In this document: one piece after another, positions 34,831-47,720 of the stretch
Position numbering within the stretch: position 1 is the stretch's first letter
How the letters are laid out: the number at the start of each line of letters is the position of its first letter
NCBI GenBank assembly: GCA_950295325.1
Contig: OX485804.1
Location: 67,868,033 to 67,932,032, forward strand
DNA length: 64,000 nt
Source of the DNA: Polytrichum commune
Lineage: Eukaryota; Streptophyta; Polytrichopsida; Polytrichales; Polytrichaceae
Direction of reading: 5' to 3'
Position numbers and translations under genes: made by a program
Notes under the pieces: model-generated
The model's database searches: none
Seen by the model: the letters and a program-made list of their open reading frames with translations, nothing else
Told to the model about the DNA's origin: nothing

Positions 34831-35516
34831 TGCATACTTGGCAACTATGCCCCCACGTTGGGCCAACGTCCGTGGAGACCGTGCCATTCCGCCTCGGGTG
34901 GGGTCGGCCGGCAACACTGCCTCACCCATATAAGCCTCTAGGACTTTGGGCAAGGCCTCTACCCCACCGTCAAGTAACCTTTTGTCCCTCTCCTAAGAGT
35001 TTGGGGCCATGTAGACATTTCCCCTTAACCGCTGGAGGTGCATTCCCCCAACAGCTTCAGACCTCCATAACTTCCTCGTTTGGTCTCTGAATCTAACAAG
35101 CGACCACTCCATTGACATCTACTCTTTGTGTAGATGCTAATACACTCCTCACTTGCCTCATTTGGGCAAGTATTGCAGAAGTTATGGCTGTTCTAACCTT
35201 GGCAGTCGCGGGCGCCACTCCCAGGTCACTGCTGCCCCACCACAGCGCCCCCCTCAAAGCCATATCTCCTAGCTCACACCTCCAATTGGGGAGTTCTTGA
35301 GCATTCTAGAATTCAAACGTCATAAGCTGCTCATGGCCTTACCCCCGTGACTCCTAGTCTCCGTGGGTGGGAGGCGTTCTCAACGCCCGGGCCCTCACCC
35401 ACACTAGCATCACTTGGGCCCTCTCACCAATGGCATCACAACTCCCGAGTGTCACTCCGGGGTCCCCCCTTGTGCCCATGATGTTGCAGGCACTCCTCAT
35501 GCATAGGTGCGCGACA
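34831..35516. mobile_element. 5'-truncated copy of solo LTR 2
   Basis: It aligns with 14598-15278 through blocks such as GGCAACTATGCCCCCA, CATCTACTCTTTGTGTAGAT and ACTCCGGGGTCCCCC. It ends GCGCGACA. The first 280 bases or so of the LTR are missing. Confidence 0.85.
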
Positions 35517-35619
35517 CATAGCCACCCACTTGAGAGCCAATCAAAGGGTTGTCCCTCTTAATTTATTCCCGCCCACCCCCACACAAGGCTTATATATTTA
35601 TATACCTCCATCAAAAAGA

Positions 35620-36400
35620 TCAATTGTTTAGCTTTGGCATTTTCTTGCACTTGACCACGTAAGGCCCGTGTACTTATATGCCTCACTCGAAGAGATCAAT
35701 TGATGATGAAGTTTTCTCTTTGGCATTTTCTCACACTCGATCACATAAGGCTGCATACTTAAGGTCACTTTACACTTGGACCAAGAACCATGACCATGAA
35801 AATTATCCAAAGGCATTTTCGTGGGAAATAGAAATCCAATCGTACAATTTGTGGGCCCTCAAGCCTAGTGCGAAGTGAAAGTGGACCATGTGGAGGAACC
35901 ACAACATATCATACAAAACATCTAGAATAATAGGTGATCCAAGAACCCACCATAATAATATAATTTTTATAGGCAATATAATTTTTTATCACGACCCCTA
36001 ATTTTTCATTAAACACACCTTTTTTTGATAGGCCTCACACGATATCCATTACCCAATTGGTGCCGTGTAGGACGCCGTATAGATATTCATCCATTCAAAT
36101 TTTGTTGGTCCCTCACGCCCTCGGAATCTCGTGTAAAGCGAACTTGAGTTGTCACCGGATCCTCGACCGATCAGATAATTCATATATCACATGTGAAGGG
36201 CCCTCAAACCCTAGTGTAAAGTGGCCTCGTAATAATGCCCCTTAACCGGGAAGATCGATTGATTCGCTTTGGCATTTTGCCGCACTTGAGCACACGAGGC
36301 CCACATACTATATATGCACCCTCCATCAAACTTGGATCGATTGGTGACGAAGTTTATCTTTGGCATTTTCCCTTTGCCGTCACCGGCAATTATTAAGGAA
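35620..36400. repeat. Imperfect tandem repeat with CTTTGGCATTTT units, split by a MITE
   Basis: At least four units share CTTTGGCATTTT then TCGCACT(T/C)GA.CACA and AGATCGATTGAT. Two lie at 35630-35760, and two more at 36250-36370 beyond the inserted element at 35763. Confidence 0.7.
35763..36229. mobile_element. Probable Harbinger-type MITE (467 bp)
   Basis: The left tip is GGTCACTTTACACTTGG; the right tip is the inverted CTAGTGTAAAGTGGCC. TAA lies on both sides (35760-35762 and 36230-36232). The outermost one to three bases at the ends are decayed. An internal copy of the right tip is at about 35860-35885. Confidence 0.65.
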
Positions 36401-36844
36401 TCGAGATATATTCTTCTAAAAATGATGACCTAGTGTCCATGTGGAGGAGTCACCCAAGTCATTGGGAGGAAGATTACAACCAAGAAGATTGTGACAAAAG
36501 GTCTTTTTGACCTTTAGCGGTGACAGCACCACACCCCTCTTTATATTCCATGCACCCATCCTCATTAATTTCCACCTCAAAGTCATGTGATTCTCGCACG
36601 CACCCAGCTATAGCGTACACAAGGAGAGATGCATGATGACACGGTCATCATGCATCTAACACAAAAATGCTTTGTGTTAGGCCCTTTAGTTTGACACCCC
36701 ATAACATTGCTCGTGGGGAAGAAATTGTTTTGTGGGGCCAACAAATCTAGGGACATGCATGATTCTCGAACAATTTGTGGCGTTCCAATGAATCTGGATC
36801 GTTCATGGGAAGTGAATACAGTCCGGGTCATTCGTTGGAAGTTA

Positions 36845-37223
36845 GGGCCACTTCACACACAAGGTTGAAGGCCCATGACCATGGCAATGTAAGAGCTCTC
36901 ATTGGTCGAAAAGGCGGAGACCGTCCAACTTCACTGCACACTAGGAGGTGAAGGCCTGAAGGCCCAAAGAAAAGTTCGTGGATGAAAAATCTACATGGAG
37001 TCCTACATGGCAGGTTGTGGATAAGGGTGCATGGTCTACCGGAATTTGCGTCAGATCCACCTCCAAGAGGTGCAACATGGTTCATTCTCACTTCACATTG
37101 TGCTTGAGGACCTGTGATTACATAAAATGGCTTTGCCAACACCCATGGTACAGCCTTTGGATGAGAGTCAAGGGTCCTCACCATTACAAGGTCATGGCTC
37201 TTGGCTCATGTGTGAAGTGGCCC
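36845..37223. mobile_element. Harbinger-type MITE (379 bp)
   Basis: The tips are GGGCCACTTCACACACAAGG and the inverted CATGTGTGAAGTGGCCC. It is flanked by TTA on the left and TTG on the right (one mismatch). Same subfamily as 5720 and 25396. Confidence 0.85.
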
Positions 37224-37865
37224 TTGGCATAGCTCGTCTACTGAGGATTGTTATGTTTAGGTAGTTTGTGCAAAAGCTGATAATAGCTACGTTTGTTGTT
37301 CGATGGAACGACAGTTTCCACAGCCTATAATGCAGGCAACTATTTGATATCGTGTGTCAAGTTCAGAAATACCTTAAATGTATTGTCTGTCATTTTAGTC
37401 TCTTAGATTCATTATTTACTTTGGATTGCATGTTCATTTTAGTAATTCAATACTTGTTATGTTGTCTTTTCAAGTTTTGTATCAATCACGTTCCATCGTT
37501 TAAAATGGCCTCGAGGTAGATGTGTCTTAAACGGTTGCCTTTTCTGATTAGCCAACTTCTTGTAGGTTGTGAAACATGCGATTAATATAAGGTGGATAGC
37601 AAATCCAAATCGAGGTTGTGGCCCCTATCCTTCAAATTTTTTGAACTAATAAATTTTACCTTTTTTATTATCAAAGTGAAGATTATTGTGCTCACTAAAC
37701 GGTCATCTAGATCCCCCCAAAAAAATAAAAATTATGTTCACTAGAATGATAATCAAATTTTGAGCGTGTAGTCCAATCTCTTTTCAAACACATGTCTTTT
37801 TGGTATATGTTCTTGGAGGCACACCCTAATCACATACCACTCAAACATAGGTGTCTAACTAAGAT

Positions 37866-38110
37866 AAGGAAGAGTTTCCATGTAGGCCGCTCACCCACCA
37901 AATTCTAGTGTGAATTAGGACAAACCTGCCCAAATGTAGAGGGAATCTAGTGGGGTAGGGTTCGTATGTGCCAACTAGCTACTCCCATCTTCTCAAATCT
38001 AGGCCCCCCTACTAACCTCCTCCTCCAAGTTAAAACCTCCTCCTCCTTCTGAAACCAGTCTTCAAAACCTTTGGCGACTGGCAGTTGTAGGTTGAAGATT
38101 TTTTATTGAA
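37866..38110. mobile_element. Truncated copy of MITE family A
   Basis: It starts GAGTTTCCATGTAGGCCGCT and follows the reverse complement of 2950-3179 to the GGTTGAAGATT block, then stops. The other end is missing. Confidence 0.8.
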
Positions 38111-38424
38111 CGCATGGAAGTTTAGCAGCCCGTGTCCACTTTTCTATTGGCCTTTGCATCAAGGCCTAAATTCTAAGTCACCTAATGCATGCAATCACTA
38201 CATACATCAACCATCCACATCCCCTTTGATCAACGTCCACAAAGAAGCATGGCCCATTCCTCTTGCAACCCTAAACAAGAAGTGGTTTTGTTCTCAGCTC
38301 AACGACCCCTTCAAAACCCTAATATTGCCTCTTCCATATATGCATGGATGAGATAAGAAATGAGAAAATTATTCATCCTAGTTTCATCCAACAGTAAATA
38401 CTTATCCCATAAAGTCTAGTGATA

Positions 38425-38655
38425 CTACACTCAATATGATATTTAGTGTGACCTACTGTTTGGAGTTGCATGTTCCTATATATTTTTACTATTATTGTAA
38501 ATTTTTTACCAAGTAAAGATGTTAATGTTCTATAGTGTCGAAACAACCAATTCGACCATGGTTGGTAAAACATGAGATGCACAATAGACAGTTATAGCAT
38601 TGCGTAATTCCAAATAGTAAGTCACACTAAATATCATGTTTAGTGTACCATACAA
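38425..38655. mobile_element. Family T MITE
   Basis: Inverted ends CTCAATATGATATTTAGTGT and GACACTAAATATCATGTTTA-like sequence. The interior GAACCATGG/AGATGTTAATG block is shared with 44392. Confidence 0.8.
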
Positions 38656-39169
38656 GTACAAATATTGTTATATATTCTAAAGGTCCTTCATACATATACA
38701 TAATTACGAGCTATAGTTTGTGTAGCATGTGTATATGTAGTACGGCAAAGTTCAAATTAATACCCCTTTGGTTCACTCACGTATACACATAGGTGTTTAG
38801 TACAATCCACCTAGAAGTCTTGATCTTCAACCGGTTATTTCTCAAACTAAACCGGTTCATCTATAACATCACTAAATATTGTGTTTAGTGTCATGTGATA
38901 CTTTATGTTATTATGGTAACTTTTTGGATGACACTTCTTATGAATAAGTCTACAAATGTTGTCACGCATGATTGAAATTTGGATGAAATCCATGCCAATT
39001 ATTGGAACAAAGTTTGATATACTCTCCATCCTAACAATTTTGTAATGAAATATTATCATGGATGATTAAAATTTTGGATGAAAATCTATTAGTAAGTGGC
39101 AATTTATCTAACATTGTAAATCTATAATGCTCAATTTTTTTTGAACAAAGAATGAAAAATAATATTTGG

Positions 39170-39525
39170 TCTACACTCCAACCTTCCTAATATCACACTT
39201 GTGGCAACCAAAGCGCACGTGATAATAAGGAGGCCTGCAATGTTAACATGGATGCGTGATAATAAAGATTTAGTGTAGTGTATGACATTAGGGGAATCAC
39301 ACAAAGTCAACATTGCAATAATGAAAATAATGACAACGATGACAACGTGATGTGTGCGAGCATGTGGTTTGAACGCTTTTGATGAAACTCATGATATATG
39401 AGAGGGAAATGTGACAACAAGGAGGGAGATTTGAACTGAGCACATCCGTTCCCAAGGGTTTGGGGTATAAGAGAGGAAGTGACATTACAGAAGGTGACAT
39501 TACGGAGGTTGAGATGTACATCTAG
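39170..39525. mobile_element. Family U MITE, copy 1
   Basis: It shares TATCACAC.TGTGGCAACCA and GTTAACATGGATGCGTGATA with 41560-42031, and ends near ACATTACGGAGGTTGAGATG. Non-coding. Confidence 0.7.
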
Positions 39526-40079
39526 TGTTGTGTTCCTACATGGGCGGTTTCCAATAAGTATTGAGCAAGACAAATAGAATTGGTGACACTAAATACGACA
39601 TTTAGTGTGGCGGTTGGTTCTTACCCATTCATTCATTGTTGTCTTCTTTTCTCAGAGCAGTGACTCGAGTAATCATTCAAGTAACTTGGTCAAATGTGGA
39701 AGTGCAAATGAAGGTGGGGCCGAGAATTTCTTCACTAGGGTTTTGGGCACGGGATAAGTTATTGCCTCAAGAATCAATATGGCACGGCTTCGTGGGCCAA
39801 GTCTCTCCTACGTATCTCTCACAATGATGATGCGGGGATAAAACCATATCCCCGATTTGATGGGGATCCTCTCTTCGCTTTTGAATTTGCCTTTCCAATA
39901 AGAACTTGACATGACTTACACTAGGTGGTTTCCATGGTCTTCCCACTCGTAGTTTTCTTCCACCGTTTGCTTCCACGCCTCGTGAAGATGGTAGATTTTA
40001 ATCCCACATTCAACGACTTTATAGCCATTTATGAAGTGGAAGAGAATCGATGGTAAGACTATGTGATTCGTGTGCACCG

Positions 40080-40295
40080 ATTGTGGAATTTAGTGTCAAC
40101 TACTATTCATGGTTATGTAATGCTACGACTTTCGACTTAAAATGTAAGTTTTACCGAGCAAAGTCGTTCGTGTTGTATGATGTTCATACGATTGATTTTT
40201 AAAAATTTGGTCCAAATATGAAATCTATGATAAGAAGTTATAACATTCCGTGATTTCAATCAGTCCATGACACTAAATACCACAAATGGGGTATT
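40080..40295. mobile_element. Family T MITE
   Basis: It opens GGAATTTAGTGTCAACTACT and closes CATGACACTAAATACCACAA. The interior GTAAGTTTTACCGAGCAAAG block matches the other copies. Confidence 0.78.
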
Positions 40296-40832
40296 GACGT
40301 AAATGGAGATTGCATGGTTTGACCAACATGATATAATTATGATCTACAACGATGGTGGTTTTTGAATAGCGTTGATATATTTCTATAATCATCGAGTGGA
40401 AGATAACCATTGGTAAGAGTGTTCGATTCTTGTAGTCCTCATGACACCAATTGCTTGACTCATGGATATCATGGATATCATGGAAGGAAATCAACATTGG
40501 CATTGCATCCAATATTAGGACCCACAACATGTATGACCTAATGACACGAGAGTTGTGTTTGCCTGTGATATGCTCAAAGGTGCCACTCTTTGGCACATTT
40601 GGTGTGCAATATGTAGATTGGTCTTCTCTCACCTCCAATAGAAGTTAACCCCATGTTCAACCTCCACACTCACGAGACTAAATGATGGGTGAATTCCCAA
40701 TTTTGATTTTATGAAGTTACTTTGATTCTTTCCAACAAAACAAAACAAAACAACTTGACTTATAAAACCATGTTGTAAATGTGCTACATAAGCACAAATT
40801 CAATTTGTATTTATTTCACTAGAAGGATTACC

Positions 40833-41060
40833 ACTGCATCGTTTCTGGTATCTAGTGTCACCTACTATTTGGAGCTACATAGTGCTATAGCTTTTGGTAG
40901 TAATGTAAGTTTCTACTAACTAAAGTCATTTATTTTGGATGTTGTCCATACAACCTATTATACCAAGTCCGTTAGTTAGAAATGAAATACATAGCGAAGG
41001 CTATAGAATTGCATGATTCCAAATAGTGAGTGACAATAAAAAACCATAAATGCACGTCTT
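40833..41060. mobile_element. Family T MITE
   Basis: It opens TGGTATCTAGTGTCACCTAC and closes GTGAGTGACAATAAAAAACC. The inverted arm continues through CATGATTCCAAATAG. Confidence 0.78.
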
Positions 41061-41559
41061 TCTAGTATGTTATTTGTTCTTGAAGCCGCACCAAACCTCA
41101 TACCACTCAAATGTGGGTATTCTAATAAGATAAGAAAAGCAACCAAACAAGGGTTGTCTACCTTATGCTCTACATTATGAGCCAACAACAATAATTCATT
41201 TGCTTTGGTGCCCGTAGATGATCCTTTCCACTTGTCATTTCTTGGAGTAATTGAAAGACTATGGTACACACACACATACATTACATGGCTTGGGATTTGT
41301 GGCACGTCTATGTAACCTCATCCATCATGCATGAAGGGGCTTTAGTAAAAAACATTTAAAAAAATCCTCTACAAGATTAAGGACTAGGTCATTCCAAGCT
41401 AACTCTAGTAGACTAATTTAGGGCTTTTGATTCTATTTCTCAAATCAAATCTTCTCAAAATTGATAGCTAGAAGTTGTTATATAATGACTGCATTTTCAC
41501 CTTTGCAATAGATGAGTTTACATAGACATCACGAATCCTTAGCCCACATACACACACAC

Positions 41560-42031
41560 ACTCTAAACTCCGTAGTATCACACGTGTGGCAACCAAAGTG
41601 CACGTGATATTACAGAGTTTTGTGATGTTAACATGGATGCGTGATACTATAGAATTAGTGTAGCATGTGGCATTATGGAATAACACAAAAGAGATGCGAG
41701 GACGATTTGAATACGTTCTCCCGTCACCTACGCTAGTGTGGTCCACTCCACTTGACCTTCCCGGGCGATGTAACGGATGCATGCACAACATTCAACAAGT
41801 GGCATAAGAAGAAGAAGAAGAAAACGACACCCACATGTTGACATATGACGCAATGAGAGAGTGTGGGTTGACATCTTGAGTGATTTGCAATCATGACAAA
41901 CTCCGTGATATAAGAGAGAGAAATGTGACAATCATAAGTGAAATTTGAACTACAAACATCCATTCCCTAGGGTTTCGGGATATTGGAGAATGCATGACAT
42001 TATGGAGGTTGATATTACGGAGTTTAGGGTG
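41560..42031. mobile_element. Family U MITE, copy 2
   Basis: The tips TCTAAACTCCGTAGTATCAC and the inverted GATATTACGGAGTTTAGGGT show terminal inverted repeats of about 20 bases. (CA)n lies just outside both ends. Non-coding, despite an (AAG)n-encoded frame at about 41808. Confidence 0.75.
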
Positions 42032-42621
42032 TATACATACACACACAATGGAAGTGGGTGCATTTTCACAAGGCGGTTGGTCAAAAAGCATTTGGGTGTT
42101 TCAAAAGTCGACGGGCGGGGATACGGTGGTTATGTGTTGTCCTTGAGGATCGATTTGATGTAAGTTACACGTTTGAAAATCTGTTATGCATTAACTTGGG
42201 ATGTGGTGAAACGACTTAACCGAGTCAGCGTTTGGGAGGGACTCCGATCCGGCAGCACACGGGGACGACTTGGTTGCATCAGCCTAACCCCGCGTGTACG
42301 GTAGGCAACCCTTATTCGGTTACTTCCCTTACCTTATTAGGACACCCCCACATTCGAATAGCTTAGTACTCTGAGTTTTGGTGTGGCTTCAAGAACGGGT
42401 AAGTAACGTACCCGACTGATGTGTTTTAAAAAGATTGGACCACATGGTGAAAATACAATAACCGTGCTCGGTTTAATAATGAATGTCACCAGGAGGACCT
42501 GTGTGACTTAAGGTAATGAAGACCTTCGTCGTATGAGCTTTGGGAATCATGAGGAAAATGGTTACGGCCTTGATTTGGATTTGTTACCATTGCGTGTTTT
42601 GTGTCTTAGGAGAAAGTGTGC

Positions 42622-43021
42622 TACACTAAATATGATATTTGGTGTCACCATTTTTTACTGTCTTGCTCAATATCCATTGTAAACTGCGGTATAGTGTCAC
42701 CAACACTACATGTCAACCCAACATCATTTGTCATGTCTTGTCATTTTTTATTTTTTATTTTTTTGGGGGGGGGGGATTTATAGATTTACAGTGTTGCAAT
42801 TACTGTTACTTATCTAGTAATTTATCATCCAAATTTCAATCATCTATGACAATATGTCAACACAAGTTGCTGACAAGAGAAGGTAGGGCTTTGGCCAACG
42901 GATGAACTTGTCCATCATCCATGACATTATTTGTGAACTTATACACAAGAATTGTCATCCAAAAAGTTGCCATAGTGACATAAAATACCATATGACACTA
43001 AATATCGTATTTAGCGTAGTT
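42622..43021. mobile_element. About 400-bp MITE (family V)
   Basis: The ends TACACTAAATATGATATTTG and the inverted ACTAAATATCGTATTTAGCG form inverted repeats; each tip is itself a short palindrome. Copies lie at 46668-47034 (inverted) and 48246-48627. Non-coding. Confidence 0.85.
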
Positions 43022-43194
43022 GAAAGGGGTGGCCATTCAATGTCCATCTACCTTACCTACGTTTGTCCATTCAGATTTAACTCATGTAAACCATTTATTC
43101 GTTGGGTCCCTATCGATACTAGATTTATGAAGATAGAGGGTGCTTTAACAAAACCCTTTGGCTAATTGAGATTATTTTTGGAGTCTTTATGGAT

Positions 43195-43690
43195 TAAACC
43201 ATTCATGTTATTTAATGTCACATGCGAAATACTATCACTTACCTTATTTTAAAACATATGCTAGGTTACATTGATGATTAACAACTTCACCATAAGTGTC
43301 GTTTCATGACACTTAGCGTTCAAGTGCACTTACTCATATCTTAGCATGAGTACGTTCAATAATGTTATGAGGTGGACGTTTATGTTCCACAATGGTCTAT
43401 AAAGTTGGCTCAAGTGTAGACAAATGACACTTGCCATGAGTAAGCTTGATTACCTTCCCCTTGCATACTAATACGCAAGATTACCATCTAAAGTATCCCA
43501 ATGTGCTATTCTATATGTCATAATGAAGATATATTTTTCACTTAGAAGAAGTTACTTATGTTGACGAATGGAGTCATATTGATAATTAGTGGGCATGACA
43601 CTTTGCGACCTCTAGGCATCTAGTTTAGGCCCTTTGCAAGTAGTGTATGTGACACTAAATATCATAAACATTGTAGTGGTGTGCACAAAT
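43195..43690. mobile_element. Family L repeat, inverted copy
   Basis: This is the reverse-complement counterpart of 28296-28850, ending GACACTAAATATCATAAACA. Confidence 0.75.
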
Positions 43691-44391
43691 GGCTTAGCAT
43701 ATTGGATTCAACATATAAATAGAATTATAAAATGAGACAAATTGCATATGAATATACTAATTTTTTTTGAAGTCACGCCTAGCTACTTTGATCCCTCTTT
43801 AGACCCAATCTCGCTTTCGCCAGAAACCAACCCTGCAGTCTCCCAAAATTGCCTTGTTTTTCACCCAAATTCACCTATGCTTTGCGCCGGAGACATTATG
43901 AAGGTTAAAAGTGTGCATAGGGTGCACTTTGGGGAGGGGGTGGAGTTAACATTAGCAATGCACTCCACCAAACATCTAATATAGGGCGGCATTAAAATCA
44001 AGTGTGCCATGTTAATGGGAGAGGTTTTTGTGACTCGTCATGTAGCACCAAATGCTATATGGCACATTGAATGTTTGTAAGACAATTAATGTGGGCCAAT
44101 GATGAATAGTGTGGGCCACACCAAAGTAGATGTTTCGTGTAGTACCCTTCCTCCATACCAAAGAGATTTAATAAAATAAAATAAAAAGATGAAAAAAGTG
44201 ATATCACTTATTTCTTAGCCATGTGGCCTATGGGAAAACTCAGGATTGCATGAATGCAAAGGGGAACTCATCTTGAAAGAGGGTGTTCATCTCTTATACA
44301 TGTCCACACAATCACCTTGCATTTCTCAAGCATCTAAATGTCACAATAACTAATTTACGTATAAGTTTCCATATTCTGCTACAAATAACTA
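43691..44391. other. Intergenic with a 0.15-kb repeat
   Basis: 43990-44150 (GTAGCACCAAATG, GACAATTAATGTGGG, GATGAATAGTGTGGGCCACA) matches the repeat in a kinase intron at 58380-58535. 43750-43930 resembles 7325-7560. No gene is visible. Confidence 0.6.
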
Positions 44392-44612
44392 CGATGTATA
44401 GGGTATTTAGTGTCACCTATTATAAGTTACATAATGCTATTGTTTTTTAATATTGTTGTAAGTGTCTACTAAATAAAGATGTTAATGATCTACAATGTCC
44501 AATCAACCAAGTTGACCTTTGTTGTAAAAACATTCAAATCTTAAAAAGAAAAAGAAAAAAACATTGCATGGTTACAATCGACAAGTGACAATAAATACCA
44601 TAAACGGTATAG
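44392..44612. mobile_element. Family T MITE
   Basis: It opens TAGGGTATTTAGTGTCACCT and closes GACAATAAATACCATAAACG. The inner block AAAGATGTTAATGATCTACA matches 38425. Confidence 0.8.
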
Positions 44613-44629
44613 TTACACGATGGACTAGT

Positions 44630-44805
44630 AATATCAATTAGTGTGTGTTATTATTCAGAGTTACATAGTGCAATACCGTCTTACTTAAAGGTTAAATTCT
44701 TACTAACAAGAGTTCAATAGGGTTTTTGGACATTATAGAACATAGATGACTTTGACTAGTAGAATATGCCACTCCAAATAGTAACAAACACTAATTGAGA
44801 TAGTC
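44630..44805. mobile_element. Family T MITE, divergent
   Basis: It opens ATTAGTGTGTGTTATTATTC and closes AATAGTAACAAACACTAATT. It lies about 20 bases from the previous copy, so two family members are adjacent. Confidence 0.7.
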
Positions 44806-46308
44806 GATCCGTTCAAGTTCACCTGCAAGTGGTGCATCTTCCCTTTGATTCACAAGATTAAATGAATTTAACGATTTATTAGGATAAATCCATTGTTTTC
44901 TACAATTTATATAATGACTTGCCCTTGAGTAAGGAATAATTGATCTTAAAGTAGAAATGCTATGCTAAACAAACAAAATTTAAGTGCGTCTTCACCCCCT
45001 CTCATGGCATATGTCCAAGATTTTGGCGAGAGGGAACAATCACACACAAGCGTAGTGTACCTCTAATTCATCCTTGCTAACACCCTAAAATAGTGTGTAT
45101 GTTGGATGTTACCGATTTTAGATAATGACACATAATTAGCTTCACCATAAATAGTCCACAAGTGAGCCACATGTGGAACGAGTCAATCACAAACCTAAAA
45201 TGTGGTGTGTGTTTACTTCAATTAGTTGGTACAAGGGGCGAGTTCTCAACATGGATGCATGAGACATTACCCAACATATGATTCGCATACAATTGTCTTG
45301 CATCAGTAAAAGAAATTACGCAAATCTATCATAGTGATAGTTTTACAAATATTCCAGTGGTGCATGACAAGTGCTAGGGAGAGGGTCCCATACTAGATCA
45401 CATCTTCATTTAGTTGGGCCCCGTCCCTCTCACGCCTCCTTCACTGCCCAATCTTTTTGCCCGCACATGCATGGGAACTCTTTCTCGTTGGGAACTAATG
45501 TGATAATGCCCAGTCACTTAATCCATTAAGCTCCTTTGGCATGTGAAGCAACTCCATCAATTGACTTGAGAATAATGAAAGTGAATACTTGTAATTTTGA
45601 TCGGATATTGTCACATTGGTTCCCAACAACAAGGACATGAAGATTGGCCAGTGAAAGAGGCGTGGGAGGGGCTGAATGAAGATGTGATCTAGCCCAGGGC
45701 ATGGAGAGGTATGCTCGCATGCAACAATTTTCTTTAAGGTAGATGAGCCAAATTCAATTATTTGTCATGATTATATACTTACATTTGAATTGCATGTAGT
45801 TTGGTGGGCCTCCAAGAATGGATACCAAGAAGATATATGTTATAAAGATATTGGACTATGATCTCAAATTATGATAACCATTATAGATTTAATAATCATT
45901 GTTTTTTCTTTTCTTTTTTTTTGGGGGGGAGGGGGGCATGTATGACCGTTTAACGAATACAAGATATTCACTTCAATGATGAATAAGATATAAATTTGCT
46001 ACCCATCTCATACAAATCACGTGTTCGTGTTTCATGTCATGGGAGAAGTGGGCTAGCCGGGCTTGTCTACCTTAGCCCAAAACAATGAACATGGAGAACC
46101 GACTGCTACTTACAAATGAACCACTTGGGTTTGGGAACAAACTAGTTTGAGGTTGACGTTCAAGACCTTAGGAAAATTACCAACCATTTTAGAGGACACT
46201 ATGGAATATGCCTCAAATGAAATGAAATCGATTTTAAAGTCCAGGAAGCCAAAAAAGCTAAAGGGACCGAAAGTACATTAGGATGGTTTCAAACTGGCTA
46301 ATTCCTTA
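44806..46308. other. Intergenic, dispersed repeats
   Basis: There is a family D fragment at 45760-46060 with a G-rich run at about 45925, and a family C fragment at 46085-46180 (GGAGAACCGACTGCTA). No gene is visible. Confidence 0.55.
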
Positions 46309-46366
46309 AAGTGGCGGAGTGCAGTAGCCTATGTGAGAGAGAAAGGCTGCTACACTCTGCCACTTT
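46309..46366. repeat. 58-bp hairpin
   Basis: Arms of 23 bases, AAAGTGGCGGAGTGCAGTAG.. and ..CTACACTCTGCCACTTT, pair with three mismatches around a GA-rich loop. Confidence 0.75.
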
Positions 46367-46667
46367 GAAATCGATTGGAAGAAAGACTCGAGGCTCCTTA
46401 GAACTACACTCTCAAATGTATGTATATATATAAGGAACTTATCAATGATGGGGATATATAGAAACATTCCAACACATATTGTGCCTTATTTTGACCTGCA
46501 TTATAGGAGCAAAAGTGACATAGTCTATTATCTCTAGAGATAAGGATAGTTATTCATCGTCCAATACCAATGGCAAGTCTATGGTTCGAGGTGCGGTAAG
46601 CAACAAAATTTTTGCGTTGTGGTGGTGTCAATGGTCCCTCCAAGTACAATCCTTGAGGTGGGGTAAT

Positions 46668-47034
46668 CTACACTAATTATGATATTTAGTGTTGTATGGT
46701 ATGTTTTGTCACTATGGTAACTTATTGGATGACACTGCTTATGGAGACTTGAACAAATATTGTCATGGATGATGGATGAGTTCATCCATTGGCCGAAACC
46801 CTACCTTCTCTTGTCAACAACTTGTGATGAATAAATTGTCATGGATGATTTACATTCAGATGAAAAATCACTTGGTAAGTGACAATAATTGCAACACTCT
46901 AAATCTATAATCCCCAAAAATCTTACAAGGAATGACAAAACATGTTGGATTAACATGTAGTGTTGGTGACACCACACTGAGCAAAACAAGTAGAATTGGT
47001 GACACTATTAAATATCACATTTAGTGCAGTTTCT
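46668..47034. mobile_element. Family V MITE, inverted copy
   Basis: The ends are CTACACTAATTATGATATTT and the inverted AAATATCACATTTAGTGCAG. The interior is the reverse complement of 42622-43021. Confidence 0.82.
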
Positions 47035-47679
47035 TCCCCGATAGATGAAAAAAAGTTCCACTTTGCAACAAAAAAAAAGACCTCCCTTGATTTTTTTATC
47101 ATGCGATTCTTTTGGACGTGGTTTCCGAACAAGATAGACCCCACGATGCCTTCCCACCTAGCTGTCGATTTGTGCCAAATATTAAATCCTTATATGAAAT
47201 CGGTAAAGAAACGCCGAAAGATTGCCGCATGTAACCGGTTGGACCTAGAAACACTTGGATTTTTTTGACTCGATTATACCCAACAACCCTCCCCGGACAC
47301 GCGCGCTTGGCCCAAATCTTTCACCCCGAGATTCATCTCTCTCGCATACTTCTCGGAGCTCGACCCACGTAAGTGAAATTCGACCTCGCTCACGGGCCGA
47401 GATGTGGAGGCGACTTGTGATTGGAGCTCGTGCTATGACAAAAATCTCCTTTTAATAATAGGCATCGGAAGATCTTAATATCTTACATATATACTTATAT
47501 ATATGTATATATACACCCACATTACTCAACTTCCAGAGAATCTTCTAAATCTGAAGATTTGATCCCCCACCTCCCCTGATTTTATGGCGAGGATCTAAGT
47601 TATTCACAGATTCTAAGATAGTGTTATTGGCCCCTCCTGCCAGTCCCAACTAACTGATCTTCCATTGAAGACTAGCTAC

Positions 47680-47720
<41 letters not shown>

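Noticed and set aside
41468-41963. Minus-strand frames with Phe/Leu runs
   Set aside because: They run over a family U MITE and an (AAG)n tract at about 41808.
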